From Balaenoptera acutorostrata (taxonomy: Eukaryota; Chordata; Mammalia; Artiodactyla; Balaenopteridae), in NCBI RefSeq assembly GCF_949987535.1, contig NC_080073.1:26780116-26844115 (forward strand): DNA of 64,000 nt, given 5' to 3'. Below, piece by piece: positions 10,454-22,037 of this stretch (the stretch's first letter is position 1; the number at the start of each line of letters is the position of its first letter). The position numbers were made by a program, and so were the translations under genes. Below the pieces are notes generated by a model. That model had not been told where the DNA came from and searched no databases. It worked only from the letters and a program-made list of their open reading frames with translations.

Positions 10454-12295
10454 ATTGAAAATTTAGACAACCTCTGGGTAACTTGAACAAAGTAAATTCA
10501 GGCCTGTCATTAGACAGCTATGCTATTTTTAACTTCCATTTTGATGAAAAAATGTAAAATCAAAGAAAACCCACTCCCTTTCAGAATTATCTTCATAATA
10601 CCTTCAAATTATTTACATTTGGGGGAGGGACAATATAAGAATGGGGGGGAAAGGGTTATTATGGGATTATATGAAATCATGTGTGTGAAACTTCTGAAAA
10701 TTGTAAAGTACTATAGAATTTAAAGAATCTTTCATTCAATAAAAAAAGTTTAAAAATTATTTACATTTATAGAGAGTGTAAATGGAATCACATTTTTGAC
10801 TTGCTCATTTATTAAAATACTTTGGCAAAGTCACTGTTTACAATCAAGGTAAGACTATTTCAAAATATACCATGGGAATATATGCTTAAGAATGTGTCAA
10901 TCTTTAGTTGAGTAAAAGTGTAACTTATCTTTTGTCAGATTCAGTGATGGTCATTGTTTTTAAAGGACTCCACTCCCATTCTCTCATATCCATCATAACA
11001 GAATAACAAGAAAAAATAAAAATTCCACAGAACTTCTCACCGAGAACTGAAACCATTTCTCTGACACCTGACTTAAAAGTCTTATGAATTAATTTCTTGC
11101 CTATTGTAGTGTTTTTGAACTTGACATTTTTCTGGAGAAATTTGATCTTAGATCACTGAAGAAAATCATTGATAGATATCTTAACTGCACACTTTTGCTT
11201 GATAGGAAAATTAGAGTAAGATAAATGCATGGAACACAGCCACTGTTCTGTAATTTAATAACATGTATAGAATATGCTGGCATGAACTATTCCTTGCCAG
11301 AAGCCATGTTTTCATGATAATGTAGAATGTTTAGAATTTTTTTAAAAACTAAAGTCACAATCCTTTAACCCCATTTTTTTTTTTAATAAAGAGCAGGCTT
11401 TAGTTACCATGTCTCTAAATAGAAAGTAAAAGTCAGGTTGGGATTCTATTCTGGATGAATTCGGTGTATTTCACGTGTCTTCTTTAAAATTCGAACATTT
11501 TATGAAAGAGAGTTATATTTATATCCATAAAGCAAATTAGAATAACATAGGATTATTTGGGGGAAAAATACTGATCCAAAACCAACTGGCCACATTCAAT
11601 TAATTCTTTTCATTAGAGTGTATGGCTCATTAAACAGAGAAGTTACTCTCATTCGCTCTCCTTTAAAAAAAAAATTAAAACAAAAAAATTTTGTCTTAAA
11701 TGCAGCTTCACTTTAATGAAAGACAAGCACAGGGTCCCATGAAGAGAAGAGAAGGAGCTGATTTTTTCTGCTTGTTTAGCCATTTTTATGCTTGTGGCTA
11801 TATTATAAATAAATAAAATCCAGGGCTTATCAACTATAAGCCAGGAATATGAACAGGCATCATATTTAAGCTCCTGAACTAAGAGGCAGAAACCCAGAAT
11901 GAGTCATAAAACCATTTATTGTCAGAAGAATTTTAAAACATGCAAATAACTATGTAGAGAGATTCGAAGGCCTTTCTACATTCTACTTGCTTTGCACACA
12001 CCTCACCGGCAAGTTGCATCTCTCTACATACTCAAGATATTTGTGAAGTTCTGATTGTTCTGATTCTTGACCTGGGAATCAATGTCTGAACCTCCCAAAC
12101 ATAATGCATAGTCATCAAATCACCTCTGGAATAACAGGGCACTTGCTACCATGTATTATTTTGACTATGTAATGGAAAAGAAGCAAGCTTGACATAGGCA
12201 GTTAAAAGGTAGCATTTATTCATTTGAAAAATACCCAAAATACTAGAGTAGAAGTTCTGGAGGAACAGTTTGAAGTATATTCTAAAGTAATATTT
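10454..12295. other. Unique AT-rich DNA
   Basis: No gene or repeat family was recognised over about 1.8 kb. Runs of A or T are frequent and the open frames are short. Confidence 0.4.
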
Positions 12296-12545
12296 TCTAA
12301 TTATAATTCTAATCATAACAACACAACTGCTGCTACTATTTAGGGAGCTTCTACTTGTGTCCAGCAATACACTTGTCTTTAATGACTGTAATGTGCTTTA
12401 CAGACATTATCTCATTAAAATCTCATAACTCTGTGAGGTAGGTATCATCATCACCCCCATTTCAGAGCTGGGTAAACCATGGCATTGAGGGGTTAAGTGA
12501 CTCATCCAAGACCACACAGATAGAGAATGACGGTTTGAATCCATG
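12296..12545 (-). repeat. MIR SINE, nearly full length
   Basis: Reverse complement of MIR: ATGTGCTTTACAGACATTAT, CTCATAACTCTGTGAGGTAG, CCCCATTTCAGAGCTGGG, GTTAAGTGACTCATCCAAGA, CACACAGATAGAGAATG and GGTTTGAATCCA. Confidence 0.9.
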
Positions 12546-12772
12546 AGGTCATAACTATACTAAAAGGAACAATTAATCATAAAAATCTAATTGGTCACTG
12601 TTAGAGGATACTAGTGAACTAAAACACTCGTAAATGAAAGGGAAGCATAAATCATTTATCTTGCCTTTTCTTTAAGAATGCTACTAGTAAGTGACTTAAG
12701 AGTAGAGAAGAAGTTTGCCTTCATAGAACTATTCACCTAATAATGACAAAGAATTAGAATATCACCATTTTG

Positions 12773-13609
12773 CAACCTGTTATGGACTGAATATTTGTGC
12801 CCCTACCCTAATGCATATGTTGAATCCCTAACCCACTGTGGCTGTATTTGGAGATGATGCCTCTAAGGAAGTAATTCAGGTTAAATGAAGTTAGGGTGGG
12901 GCCCTGATCCCATAGGATTAGTGTTCTTTTATTATTATTTTTTTATTGACATATAGTTGATTTGCAATGTGGTGCCAATCTCTGCTGTACAGCAAAGTGA
13001 CTCAGTTGTACACATATAGACATTCTTTTTTTATATTCTTTTGCATTACAGTTTATAACAGGATATTGAACATAGTTCCCTGGGCTATACATTAGGACCT
13101 TGTTGTCTGTCCATTCTAAATGTAATAGTTTGCATCTAGCAACCCCAAACTCCCAGTCCATCCCTCTCCCTCCCGCCCTCCCTTACGGCAACCAAAAGTC
13201 TGATCTCTATGTCTGTGAGTATGTTTCTGTTTTGTAGATAGGTTCATTTGTGCCATATTTTAGATTCCACATATAAGTGATATCATACGGTATTTGTCTG
13301 CAACTAGAGATTATCATACTAAGTAAAGTAAGTCAGAAAGGGAAAGGATTAGTGTTCTTAAAAGAAGAAACACCAGGGCTTGTTCCCTTTCTCTGTATCT
13401 CTCCCTGTGTGTACGGACCAAGGAAAGGAGCACACAGCAAGGTGGCAGCCACTTACAAGCCAAGAGAAGAGGCCTGAGAATGAAATCTACCTTGCAAGCA
13501 TGTTAATCTTGGACTTGTCAGCCTCCAGAACTGTGAGAAATAAATTTCTAATTTTTAAGCCACCCAGTCTGTGGTACTTTGTTATGGCAGCCCAAGCTAA
13601 GACACAACC
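12773..13609 (+). mobile_element. MLT1-type MaLR solo LTR, split by an L1
   Basis: The LTR runs from TGTTATGGACTGAATATTTG at 12778 to GCTAAGACA at 13604, with the TG...CA ends of LTR elements. A perfect 5-bp TSD, CAACC, sits at 12773-12777 and 13605-13609. Internal landmarks include TTTGGAGATGATGCC, CCTCCAGAACTGTGAGAAAT and TAAGCCACCCAGTCTGTGG, typical of young MLT1 LTRs. No internal retroviral sequence is present, so it is a solo LTR. A 416-bp L1 interrupts it (see 12929-13344). Confidence 0.9.
12929..13344 (-). mobile_element. L1 with inverted 5' end, inside the MLT1 LTR
   Basis: The L1 3' part is antisense from 12929 to 13300, with its T-rich side at the left. From 13301 to 13344 the sequence flips: CTAGAGATTATCATACTAAG is ORF2-end sequence in sense orientation, matching ATCTAGAGATTGTCATACTAAG in the 3.9-kb L1. 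A perfect 15-bp TSD, AGGATTAGTGTTCTT, flanks it (12914-12928 and 13345-13359). Removing the insert restores a continuous LTR. The flipped 5' segment adjoining its normal neighbour is the classic result of twin priming. Confidence 0.93.
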
Positions 13610-14448
13610 CTTAACAAATTAATCTAAGCACTGATGACTGATAACACAAAAAGAGAGACAGCCAGATATTATGTGCCTCTAATGGAAGAAGATCTTACCA
13701 GTTTTGAGGTATTCTCTGCAAAAAACAAACCAAAAGCTGAATTTGATCAAGTCTCTATGCCCAACTGCCAATTTACAAAAAAATACAGGAAAGAAAGAGA
13801 AACACGTATAAAATGACATCACAAGGGTGAAATCAGCAAAATCCAGATGCCGAGAAACTCTCCAGGTGTAAATACCTTGTTTGTTCAAGAATAACAACAA
13901 TAAATTATTAAACTGTATGAATAATGACACAGAAGAGGAGACTGAGAGAGAAGAGCTTATGCATGAAAAGGTCTAATAGATATATCAAAAATCCAGATTT
14001 CAGAAAACTAAAAAAAAAGTCATGAGATTAAGAGAGATATTTGGAAATTTATAGATATTTGATGACAACTGAATTATTGCTCATTTTTAAGACATGTGAA
14101 ATGGTATTGTAGTGTTTTTGTTTTCAGTACCTTTGAGAGATACACACCAATTTATTACAGAAGAAATGATCTAATGCTTGGGGAGTATAAAAGGAATAAT
14201 GTTAGTTATGAGTTGATTATTGCTGGAACGATGAGGAAACAGAGGCTCATTATATTATTCTGTGTTTTTTATATGCTTGAAATTTTCCATTATTAAAAGT
14301 TTTTACAAATTTGAGATCATATTATAAACCAATCTAGATATACATGTCCATGTGTAGTCAAAATTCAATAGTTTTTAAAATTTAATATGTATGTGAACAG
14401 TTTTCAAGATTTTTTGTTTAAGGATATTCAAGAATAATCTTAAATTTT
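13610..14448. other. Unique AT-rich DNA
   Basis: Nothing recognised. The short open frames carry no known motif. Confidence 0.4.
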
Positions 14449-14955
14449 CTGAGAGGATCACTTTTTTTTTTTTTTTTTCAATTATATCTCAATTGAGGAT
14501 CACTTTTTTAAAAAAAATTTTATTGGAGTATAGTTGCTTTACAATGTTGTGTTAGTTTCTACTGTATAGCAAAGTGAATCAGCTATATGTATACATATAT
14601 CCCCTCTTTTTTGGATTTCCTTCCCATTTAGGTCACCACAGAGCATTGAGTAGAGTTCCCTGCGCTATATAGTAGGTTCTCATTAGTTATCTATTTTATA
14701 CATGGTATCAATAGTGTATATATGTCAATCCCAATCTCTCAATTCATCCCACCCCCCCTTTCCCCCTTGGTATCCGTACGTTTGTTCTCTACGTCTGTGT
14801 CTCTATTTCTGCTTTGTAAATAAGATCGTCTATACCAATTTTTTCAGATTCCATATATATACGTTAATATACGATATTTGTTCTTCTCTTTCTGACTTAC
14901 TTCACTCTGTATGACAGTCTCTAGGTCCATCCACGTCCTGAGAGGATCACTTTTT
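14449..14955 (-). mobile_element. L1 3' fragment with three copies of its target site
   Basis: The L1 body, about 14510-14937, is an antisense 3' UTR and ORF2 end (TTTATTGGAGTATAGTTGCT, CTTTCTGACTTACTTCACTC, then GTCTCTAGGTCCATCCACGT). The outer duplication CTGAGAGGATCACTTTTT lies at 14449-14466 and 14938-14955. A third partial copy, GAGGATCACTTTTTT, is at 14495-14509. Between the first and third copies are a T run and a 16-nt piece (CAATTATATCTCAATT). On the minus strand that piece reads like a bare L1 3' terminus followed by a poly(A). Confidence 0.9.
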
Positions 14956-15985
14956 AAAGTAAGGAAGTCTCATTCTGTTTTATTATTATAATACTGCAGG
15001 ACTTAGAGGAAAATATATTCTCTTTTCTTTAACACAAATTTTCTTTCTTAATAATCTTTTATTGATTGTTCCAAGAACCCATTTAGTTCTGCCTCATTAT
15101 GAGAGAGCAGCCTTTTCTCACTATGTTTTAATGAGATGAAAGATCACCATAGCCTAAAGGACTATACATTCTATGTAAAGGACATTATTTCTTAGACAAT
15201 AAGACAAAAATTCCCACCATCATTCAGTAATGTCTTTCTATTGATTAAATTCAAGAGGTAAAAAAATATATCAAATTACTTAATATTTAACAGATTGGCT
15301 TTAGTTTCTGAGTACTAATGTTGTTAAGTGGAGTTCATATAGACCATACCCATAAGTACAGACATAAATATCATCCCAACTCCAGCACTGCAGAAGAGCC
15401 TGCAAATATGTAGCCATCTAGTGACTATGGACAGGGTGACCTTTTCTAAACATCTTAGCTTCTGGCACCCAAGTTAAACTTAAACCACTTTTTAACACAT
15501 CTAGCAAGGTTAAAATACCATCAGAGAATCATTTTATTTTTTCATGGGACTCAAAGATGATTCTGCAAAACAAAACAAAACAAAAAGTGACACAATTCTA
15601 AAAGAAGGGATTTGCATGGGCTAGAGAAAACTGGAAGATGTGGGAACAGAAATGTAAGTGGGAACTGTCTTGCAAATAGTAGATGTCTAATAAAAATGCA
15701 CTTAATGAATGTGAGGGATAATTCTTCCTCTAAAGAACAAGAAGTAGTCACTGGATGGGGCTCCAGGGAATCATGCTGAGTTGGAAAGGAGGGAAATTGA
15801 GGAGTCCTATGTGAAAGGATCTTAATTTTCTTAGTGGATGGATCAGTGAAATCAAATAATGAATGGAAGTGAAGGAGGAGATTAGGAATTTGAGGAACTA
15901 GGGAAATAAGCTCAAATACCTACTGAAGAGGTGGAAAGAAATGAACTAAAAATGAAACAAGAATTACAAAAGGGCATGATGTCAT
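14956..15985. other. Unique AT-rich DNA
   Basis: No repeat family or exon was recognised. Confidence 0.4.
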
Positions 15986-16090
15986 TATGCTATTTGCCTT
16001 GCTTGGTTGGAAGCCCTCTGAGGGCAGGGACCATCTCTTGGTTATCTTCACATCCCCCATATTGCAGAAGTGCTCTCATCATGTCTGTAA
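15986..16090 (+). repeat. L2 3' region fragment
   Basis: GAAGCCCTCTGAGGGCAGGG, then ACCATCTCTTGGTTATCTTC, is the L2 stretch just before its 3' end. Confidence 0.65.
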
Positions 16091-16995
16091 ATTAAATAAT
16101 CTCCTCAATTCGTGCAAGTACACCCAAAGCACACCTCCAGGACCTGTCAGATACACACAGAAGTAAGCTAAAAAGTAGGATAGAATAGTAGAGCCAAAGT
16201 TCTTTGATGAAGGTAAATAAAGAGCAGCATGTCAGAACTGTCATCAGGGTAAACGTAATACTTAGCTCATAGCAGGCATTTCATAGTAATTTTTTGAACT
16301 AATGGAAATACATCCCTTATCTCCCTCCAAACAGGGCGGGACCCACAAGTTTATATCAAAGTACTTGGTGCGAGGGTGGGTAGGGGGTCCACCAGAAGTG
16401 GTTAAAGTAAAAGAGTCTGGAAAGAAATAAGTAGAACTAGAAGAGGGGACCTCTTTTGATCTCACTGAGCCTTACCATCGCATCTGGCAGATGCTGGGAT
16501 GGAATCCAGAATTCTAAGAGAACCAGTGGTCTGTGGGGAGAGAATTAGAAGTGATATTTTGACACAAGCCCAGGAAAAGGCCAGAACAAAGATGTAAGAA
16601 GGTGTCAGACATGCTCAAGTAAAAGGAGGAAGCTGCTGCATTTGGCTTTTATCGGTTGATGTGTTTATATTCCCTGGGAAGAAATGGTTGACAAACGCCA
16701 GAGGGAAGTAGAAAGAGCTGGGTAATGTAGAGCTTGCTTCATAGGAAGCTGATCTCTTTAATGGTTATGATAATTACAGTGTTCTCATTTCTTAATGCTA
16801 CAAGTTCAATGAAACATTGGAAATGAAATAACAAACCCATTTACCTGGTATGGCATAAAGACTCCGGGCTTAATGAGTATTTAAAGGCTGTGTTCCCATG
16901 AAGGTGACTCCTAGAACCCATGAGAACAGCCTCCTTTGAGATATGCTCCATCTAAGCCCATGGTACCTCCTTCTGTCCCATCATCAAAGTCAAAA
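16091..16995. other. Unique DNA
   Basis: No gene and no repeat family was recognised. Confidence 0.35.
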
Positions 16996-18240
16996 ACCTG
17001 AGAGTCCTCCTTCACCTCATTCATTCAAACAGTCCCCTGGCTTTGTTGGTTCTGCATTCTTAATATTGATCAGAGCTTCTCTAGTCACTTGCTACTTCTT
17101 TGACCCAGGCCACCATCACCACTGGCCCAGAGTAATGGTGTGGTCTCCTCTCAGCTGTACCTGCCTTCAACCTTGCCCCAGGACATTCAGGCTCCATTCT
17201 GCTGCAAGGGCCACCTTTCCAGAATCCAAGTTTAACTACCTTGCTTCCCTTTTCCACTTATCACCATTGAATGGCCCTCCACTGCCTATCAGATCAAGTG
17301 TGGCTTCCTTAGCATGGCATGCAAGGCCTTCTGTCTTCGGGTCCCTCCCTCCCGGCCTCTCTGGCCTCATCTCTCATTATTTTCTGTGAACAACAAATTA
17401 CTTACGACCCACCCCGCCAGATTATTAGCCATTCTTTGCATATAAGCCCTCACCTATGTGAGTGCCTTCATCATCTTTGTGTTTTAAGACTCAGTCCAAG
17501 TACCACTTTCTCCATGAAGCTATTCTTATATCACTCCTTTATAACTTGGTGGTAGAAAGAATAATGACCACCCCCAAGGATATCCACGTACTAATCTCCT
17601 AACATGTAATTATCTTACACAGTAAAAGGGACTTGGCAAATGTAATTAAATTAAGGACACTGAGATGGGGAGATTATGCTGGATTATCCGGGTGGGCTCA
17701 ATGTAAGCACAAGGGTCCGTATAAGAGGGAGACAGGTCAGAGTCAGAGAAGAAGATGTCATGGCAGAAGGAGAGGTGAGAGAGGGAGAGAGAGAGCGAAT
17801 TTAAAGGTGGCTGAACCAGGCTACCAGTTTTGAAGCTAGAAGAAGGGGCCACAAGGAATGCAGGAGGCTTCTAGAAATTGGAAAAAAAGCAAAGAAAAAT
17901 AATTCTCCCCTAGAGCCTCCAGAAGGAATGCAGCCCCAATGACACCTTGATTTTAAGATTTCTCATCTCCAGAACTCTAAGATAAACTTCCATTGTTTTG
18001 TCACAAATTTTGTGGTAACTGCGGCCATGGGAAACTAATAACACATTCCCTGTCCTTCCTTCCCTCCACCACAAGGGAAAATTGACCCCTCTGTCTTTAC
18101 GCTTCTATTGGACCCTTCATACTTTATAATTTACATACCTTCCTCTCCTAACAAGAATATAAATGCTTAAAGGCAGAAATTGCATCTCTTGCATATTTAT
18201 GCATGAGCATAGGGCTAGAACATACACGGCCATTCATTCA
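16996..18240 (+). mobile_element. L2 LINE 3' region, split by an MLT1 LTR
   Basis: Left part 16996-17546: TGGCTTCCTTAGCATGGCAT and GCAAGGCCTTCTG are hallmark L2 3' motifs, followed by ACTCAGTCCAAGTACCACTT. The right part resumes at 18044 with CCCCTCTGTCTTTACGCTTC-like sequence and ATAAATGCTTAAAGGCAGAA, ending near 18240. The 148-residue open frame at 16943-17389 lies inside it and is not a host gene. Confidence 0.8.
17547..18043 (+). mobile_element. MLT1-type MaLR LTR inside the L2
   Basis: Starts TGGTGGTAGAAAGAATAATG and ends GGGAAACTAATAACA. Landmarks are GGATTATCCGGGTGGGCTCA, AGGGGCCACAAGGAATGCAG and CCCTAGAGCCTCCAGAAGGA. No TSD can be read, so it is older than the 12.8-kb LTR or the flank has decayed. 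Inside, 17780-17805 is GAGA-rich. Confidence 0.85.
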
Positions 18241-18655
18241 TTCATTCGTTCACTCATTTTCTCCTTCAAATATATACTATTTATTGAGTGTTTAACATGC
18301 ACCAGACACTGCTATGTTCGGTAAATGCACTGAAGAGCAAAAACAGAGGCTTCCTGTCTTCAAGGAGCTTATAGCTTGATGGAAGAGTGAACATCAATTA
18401 AATCACCCCCAAAAGAATCTGAGGTGACTGAAGGATGTATAAAAGTGGATGAAAGGTACTCAGGGTGGGCAGAGGGAACAGAACACGCAAAGGCTCTGTG
18501 GGAAGATGGAGCATTTGAGGAGCTGAGCTGGATGAAGCAGGTCAGTAGGGGCACGATGGGAGGGCGTGATTTGGAGCAGCAGGCAGGGGCTGGATGCCAC
18601 AGGGTCTATGGCTTCCATTAAAGATACTGACCTCTAACGTAACACTGAAAATTTA
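18228..18655 (-). repeat. L2 LINE, antisense
   Basis: Starts with CATTCATTCATTCATTCG (the L2 3' terminal GAATGAAT units reversed), then TTTATTGAGTGTTTAACATG, CACCAGACACTGCTATG and CTTCAAGGAGCTTATAGCTT. It abuts the end of the plus-strand L2, so two L2 3' ends face each other. Confidence 0.75.
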
Positions 18656-19009
18656 TTGGAAAGTTTTAAGCAGCGGAGCTGGATGAGCAGCCTTGAATTG
18701 AGAAATGATCGCTCTTGTCACTATTTGGAGAATGCTTGGAGGATGATGTGGGTGGGCAGAAGAGTGAAAAACGGTGAGACCTTTTATGGGAAGTTGGAAG
18801 AGAACAAGGGAAAGTGAGAGAGGTAAGAGTGGAGGTGGAGAGAACTAGACAGATGAAGGGATATTCTGGAGGCAAAAGTGACAGGATTTAGTGTTCAGTT
18901 GGATGTTGATGGGCAAGTGAGGTGTCAAGGACAATGTTTTTGAATGAGGGAAGGCAGCGTGTTCCTAGAGCTTGGAGGTAGAGAAATCATAGTAGAGTAC
19001 TGGATAGGT

Positions 19010-19498
19010 TGCAAAAATGGGTGAAATTCTTTGCAGCTACTCCCATCAAGAGGTAGAGTCTATTTTTCCAACTCTTGAATTTGTGGCGGCCTTGTGACTT
19101 GCCTTGAGCAATAGACTGTGATGAAAGTGACATTCTGTGAGTTTCAAGCTTAAGCCTTTAAAGGGCTTGCAGCTTTCATGCTCACTCTTGGAACCTCAAG
19201 ATTGCTATGGAAACAAACCTAAGCTAGCCTCCTAGATGTTGAGAGGTAGGTTGCCCAGTCATCGCCATTTTCCCAAGTGAGAGATAGTTCAGATAACCTC
19301 TAGAAAGAGAACCATCTTATTAACTAGAAAATGACCATAGATGCATCATGAGTGAGCTGGCAAGACCAGCAGACATACTACTTAGCTGAGCTCAGGCCAA
19401 CTTGTTGAGCCACAGAATCATGAGCTACATAAATAGTGTGGATTGAAGCCATGAAGTTCTGGAGTGGTTTGTTATGCAGCAAAAACTAACTGATACAT
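19010..19498 (+). mobile_element. Ancient MLT1-like LTR
   Basis: The order GTGACTTGCCTTGAGCAATA, GCCCAGTCATCGCCATTTTC, GCCACAGAATCATGAGCTAC and GGTTTGTTATGCAGCAAAAA, then CTAACTGATAC, follows the old MLT1 LTR consensus. No TSD was seen. It is followed by a GA-rich run. Confidence 0.7.
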
Positions 19499-19505
19499 AA
19501 ACTCT

Positions 19506-19536
<31 letters not shown>

Positions 19537-19540
19537 GAGA
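19506..19540. repeat. (GA)n microsatellite
   Basis: Near-pure AG repeat with one AAAG interruption. Confidence 0.95.
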
Positions 19541-20950
19541 AAAAGCAGAGGGCAGTGTTATCTAAGTAAAGTATATAAATTCAAGGAAGAATGAACCTTG
19601 TTAGTAGATTTTATGTGACTTTATTAATGTAACAATTCAATTACCTTATCATATATCAAAAACAAGCTTTTAGGGTCCCAAATATCCTGATTTTCATAAA
19701 AGGTGTGTGCACAACTAGGATTAGGAGTAGACGAGGTAAGAAGAAAATTAATTGAGGGTCTCGAAAGGATAGTATGATTCATAAGAAGTAGGTTGAAAAT
19801 TCCTCCGTTTAGAGTAAACAAAGGCAAGTCGGGCAAGCCAATACAAACTTATTGTGATCAGTAATATCCAAATCATCAGCCAGGAGAAACGTAATTACAT
19901 AACCTTCCATGTGCCAGGCATGAACACTGTCCAGGCAGTGGAGACTTGCCCCTTCCTGGACCAATACTTGTTAAATATACAATGTGCCCCTAATAGAGTT
20001 TGAGCTCTGTGGGCCTGTGTAATTCTTCAGGGAACCTTTTCCCTCTTTCTAAGGTAATGCAAATTAGAGTTTGCTCCACTGAGACTTGTGACCCTTTATT
20101 AAGTGCAGGAGTTTAATGAGTTTCTTATTCTGCAAGTTCTTTTCACTTCTTCCTGTTTTCTAGCTAATAAAGTCAGTTTGTTAGATGTTGGGGCACTTGA
20201 AGCTCTCTTCAATTTTATTGTGACCTAATTTATTATAGCGGATGCAAGAAACTTCACCGAAGAACTCATTAAAATGACCCTTCTGTGCTTCTCATGCTAT
20301 GCGTATTGGTGAATTCTCACATGTCCTTAATTGCTTAGGGGAAAAACAATGACATATTAGAACTTTAAGGAAGAAAAAGGAAATAATAAAAAAAGGATCA
20401 TTCTAAGTGGAAATATCAATTCAAGAGAACGAAGTTACTAGAAGAAGACACCTAACTGGAATTGAAAACTATCCTTGGCAAGTCAGGGTTTACACAAAAA
20501 CACAGAGGGGTTTACCAGGAAGATGATTCTTGCCCTGAGAGAGGGAAAACAACAGCGCTCAGGCATGTATCAGAGCCTCAGATAACTCCCACAGAGGTAC
20601 TTTGAGGCAAGCTAGGGAAGACATTCTTAGCTTGGAGAATGATGACCCCAGATAAAGAGAAAAGAGCAAAGGCCCAGGACGATAAGTGTACCAACTTAAC
20701 CCCCAGCTGGGCTGGCCCTGCAGCACAGCCCAGGGGAGGCCACTGTTGAGGTGCCACTCAGCAAAGAGGGGAACTTCCCCGGGTCTACCAATTCTGGCAG
20801 AAAATACAGGGCACTTTTTGTTGGTATTTGTGTTTGGTCCTCATTTGGGGTGCACAGCTCCAATCTTACAACAGCTGAGGGGGGTCTCAGGATGGATTTG
20901 AGGAAAAGGACTTCAAGGCAGGGGAAAACAAATGAACAAACAAACACAAC
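19541..20950. other. Unique DNA
   Basis: No exon or repeat family was recognised. Overlapping open frames at 20686-21041 occur on both strands, lack motifs and run into the next L1 tail. Confidence 0.35.
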
Positions 20951-20954
20951 CAAA

Positions 20955-21235
20955 GAGACTAGTAGCTACCAAAGGGGAGAGGGAAAAAGGGAGGGGCAAA
21001 TTAGGGGTATGGGATTAAGAGATACAGACTACTATGTATAAAACAAATAAGCAACAAGGATATATTGTATAGCACAGGGAATTATAGCCATTAACTTGTA
21101 ATAACTTTTAATGGAGTATAATCTGTAAAAATACTGAATCACAATGCTGTACACCTGAGACTAATATAATATTGTAAATCAACTATACTTCAATAACAAA
21201 TAAACACAGTTAAACAGATAAACAAACAAACCCCC
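20955..21235 (+). mobile_element. L1 3' tail
   Basis: L1 3' UTR only: TAGCTACCAAAGGGGAGAGG, ATAGCACAGGGAATTATAGC, TGCTGTACACCTGAGACTAA and GTAAATCAACTATACTTCAA, ending in an A-rich and AAAC-rich tail. No clear TSD because both flanks are AAC/AAAC-rich. Confidence 0.9.
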
Positions 21236-21349
21236 CCAACAAAAACAAACAGAAACCAGCTGGCTGGAGAGTGGGTTCACCTGAGGAGTCTTAAAGGTAC
21301 TGATGCAACGGAATGTTCCTGCTGAAAGAGCAAATTCTACATGGTTGTC

Positions 21350-21440
21350 AGTTATTCATTCGACAAACATTTACTGAGGGCCTCCTCTCTGCCAAGCACC
21401 AGGACTCAGAGACGGTGGAATGACAGCAAAAAGAACAGGG
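21350..21440 (-). repeat. L2 3' end, antisense
   Basis: TATTCATTCGACAAACATTT, then ACTGAGGGCCTCCTCTCTGC and CAAGCACCAGGACTCAGAGA, matches the reversed L2 terminus. Confidence 0.75.
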
Positions 21441-21526
21441 CCTTGATATTTGGGGTTTATTTCAGAGTAAACAATTTAATGGGAACAGGATAAAACACTT
21501 GACGTTTAGCATTGAGATTACTGAAG

Positions 21527-21528
<2 letters not shown>

Positions 21529-21566
<38 letters not shown>
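21529..21566. repeat. (AC)19 microsatellite
   Basis: A perfect 38-bp AC run. Confidence 0.99.
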
Positions 21567-21568
<2 letters not shown>

Positions 21569-21853
21569 CTATACACAAAGCAAAATGAGAGGAAAAATGG
21601 GGGCATGTTTTTTGAGGTTTAGTACAACCAACTTACTGTGTGAATAAATATACTAATCAGTTGGTGGATTCAGCAGAGTGTGGCTATTACCAACTTTCCA
21701 TAAGAATTCAACATGCTGCAGGAATTAACAATTTTTTTTTAAAGAGGGAATAAGAACAGTGGTTAATCCAACAAGTACAATGAGTAGGGTTTTTTTCTAA
21801 AGAGCTTCTACTGTGTTTGCAAATAATAAAATATTATTATTTTCTAACACCAT

Positions 21854-22037
21854 CAGGTCCCTCTACTCTTTTTTTTTTTAACTGTGGAAAGAGCACTTAA
21901 TATGAGATCTACCCTCTTAATAAATTTTTCAGTGTACAATATATTATAGTTGACTAAGGTACAATGTTGTACAGCAGCTCTATAGAGCTTATTCCTCTAA
22001 CTTGACTGAAACTTTATGCCCAGGTCTCTCTACTCTT
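21854..22037 (-). mobile_element. Short old L1 3' end with TSD
   Basis: The insert 21871-22020 starts with a T run at the left and reads as an antisense L1 3' end of an older (L1M-like) type, with AGTGTACAATATATTATAG and GACTGAAACTTTATGCC. TSDs CAGGTCCCTCTACTCTT (21854-21870) and CAGGTCTCTCTACTCTT (22021-22037) differ at one base. Confidence 0.8.

Noticed and set aside
16943..17389. 148-residue open frame
   Set aside because: It lies within L2 3' sequence (TTAGCATGGCATGCAAGGCC region) and is a by-product of the repeat.
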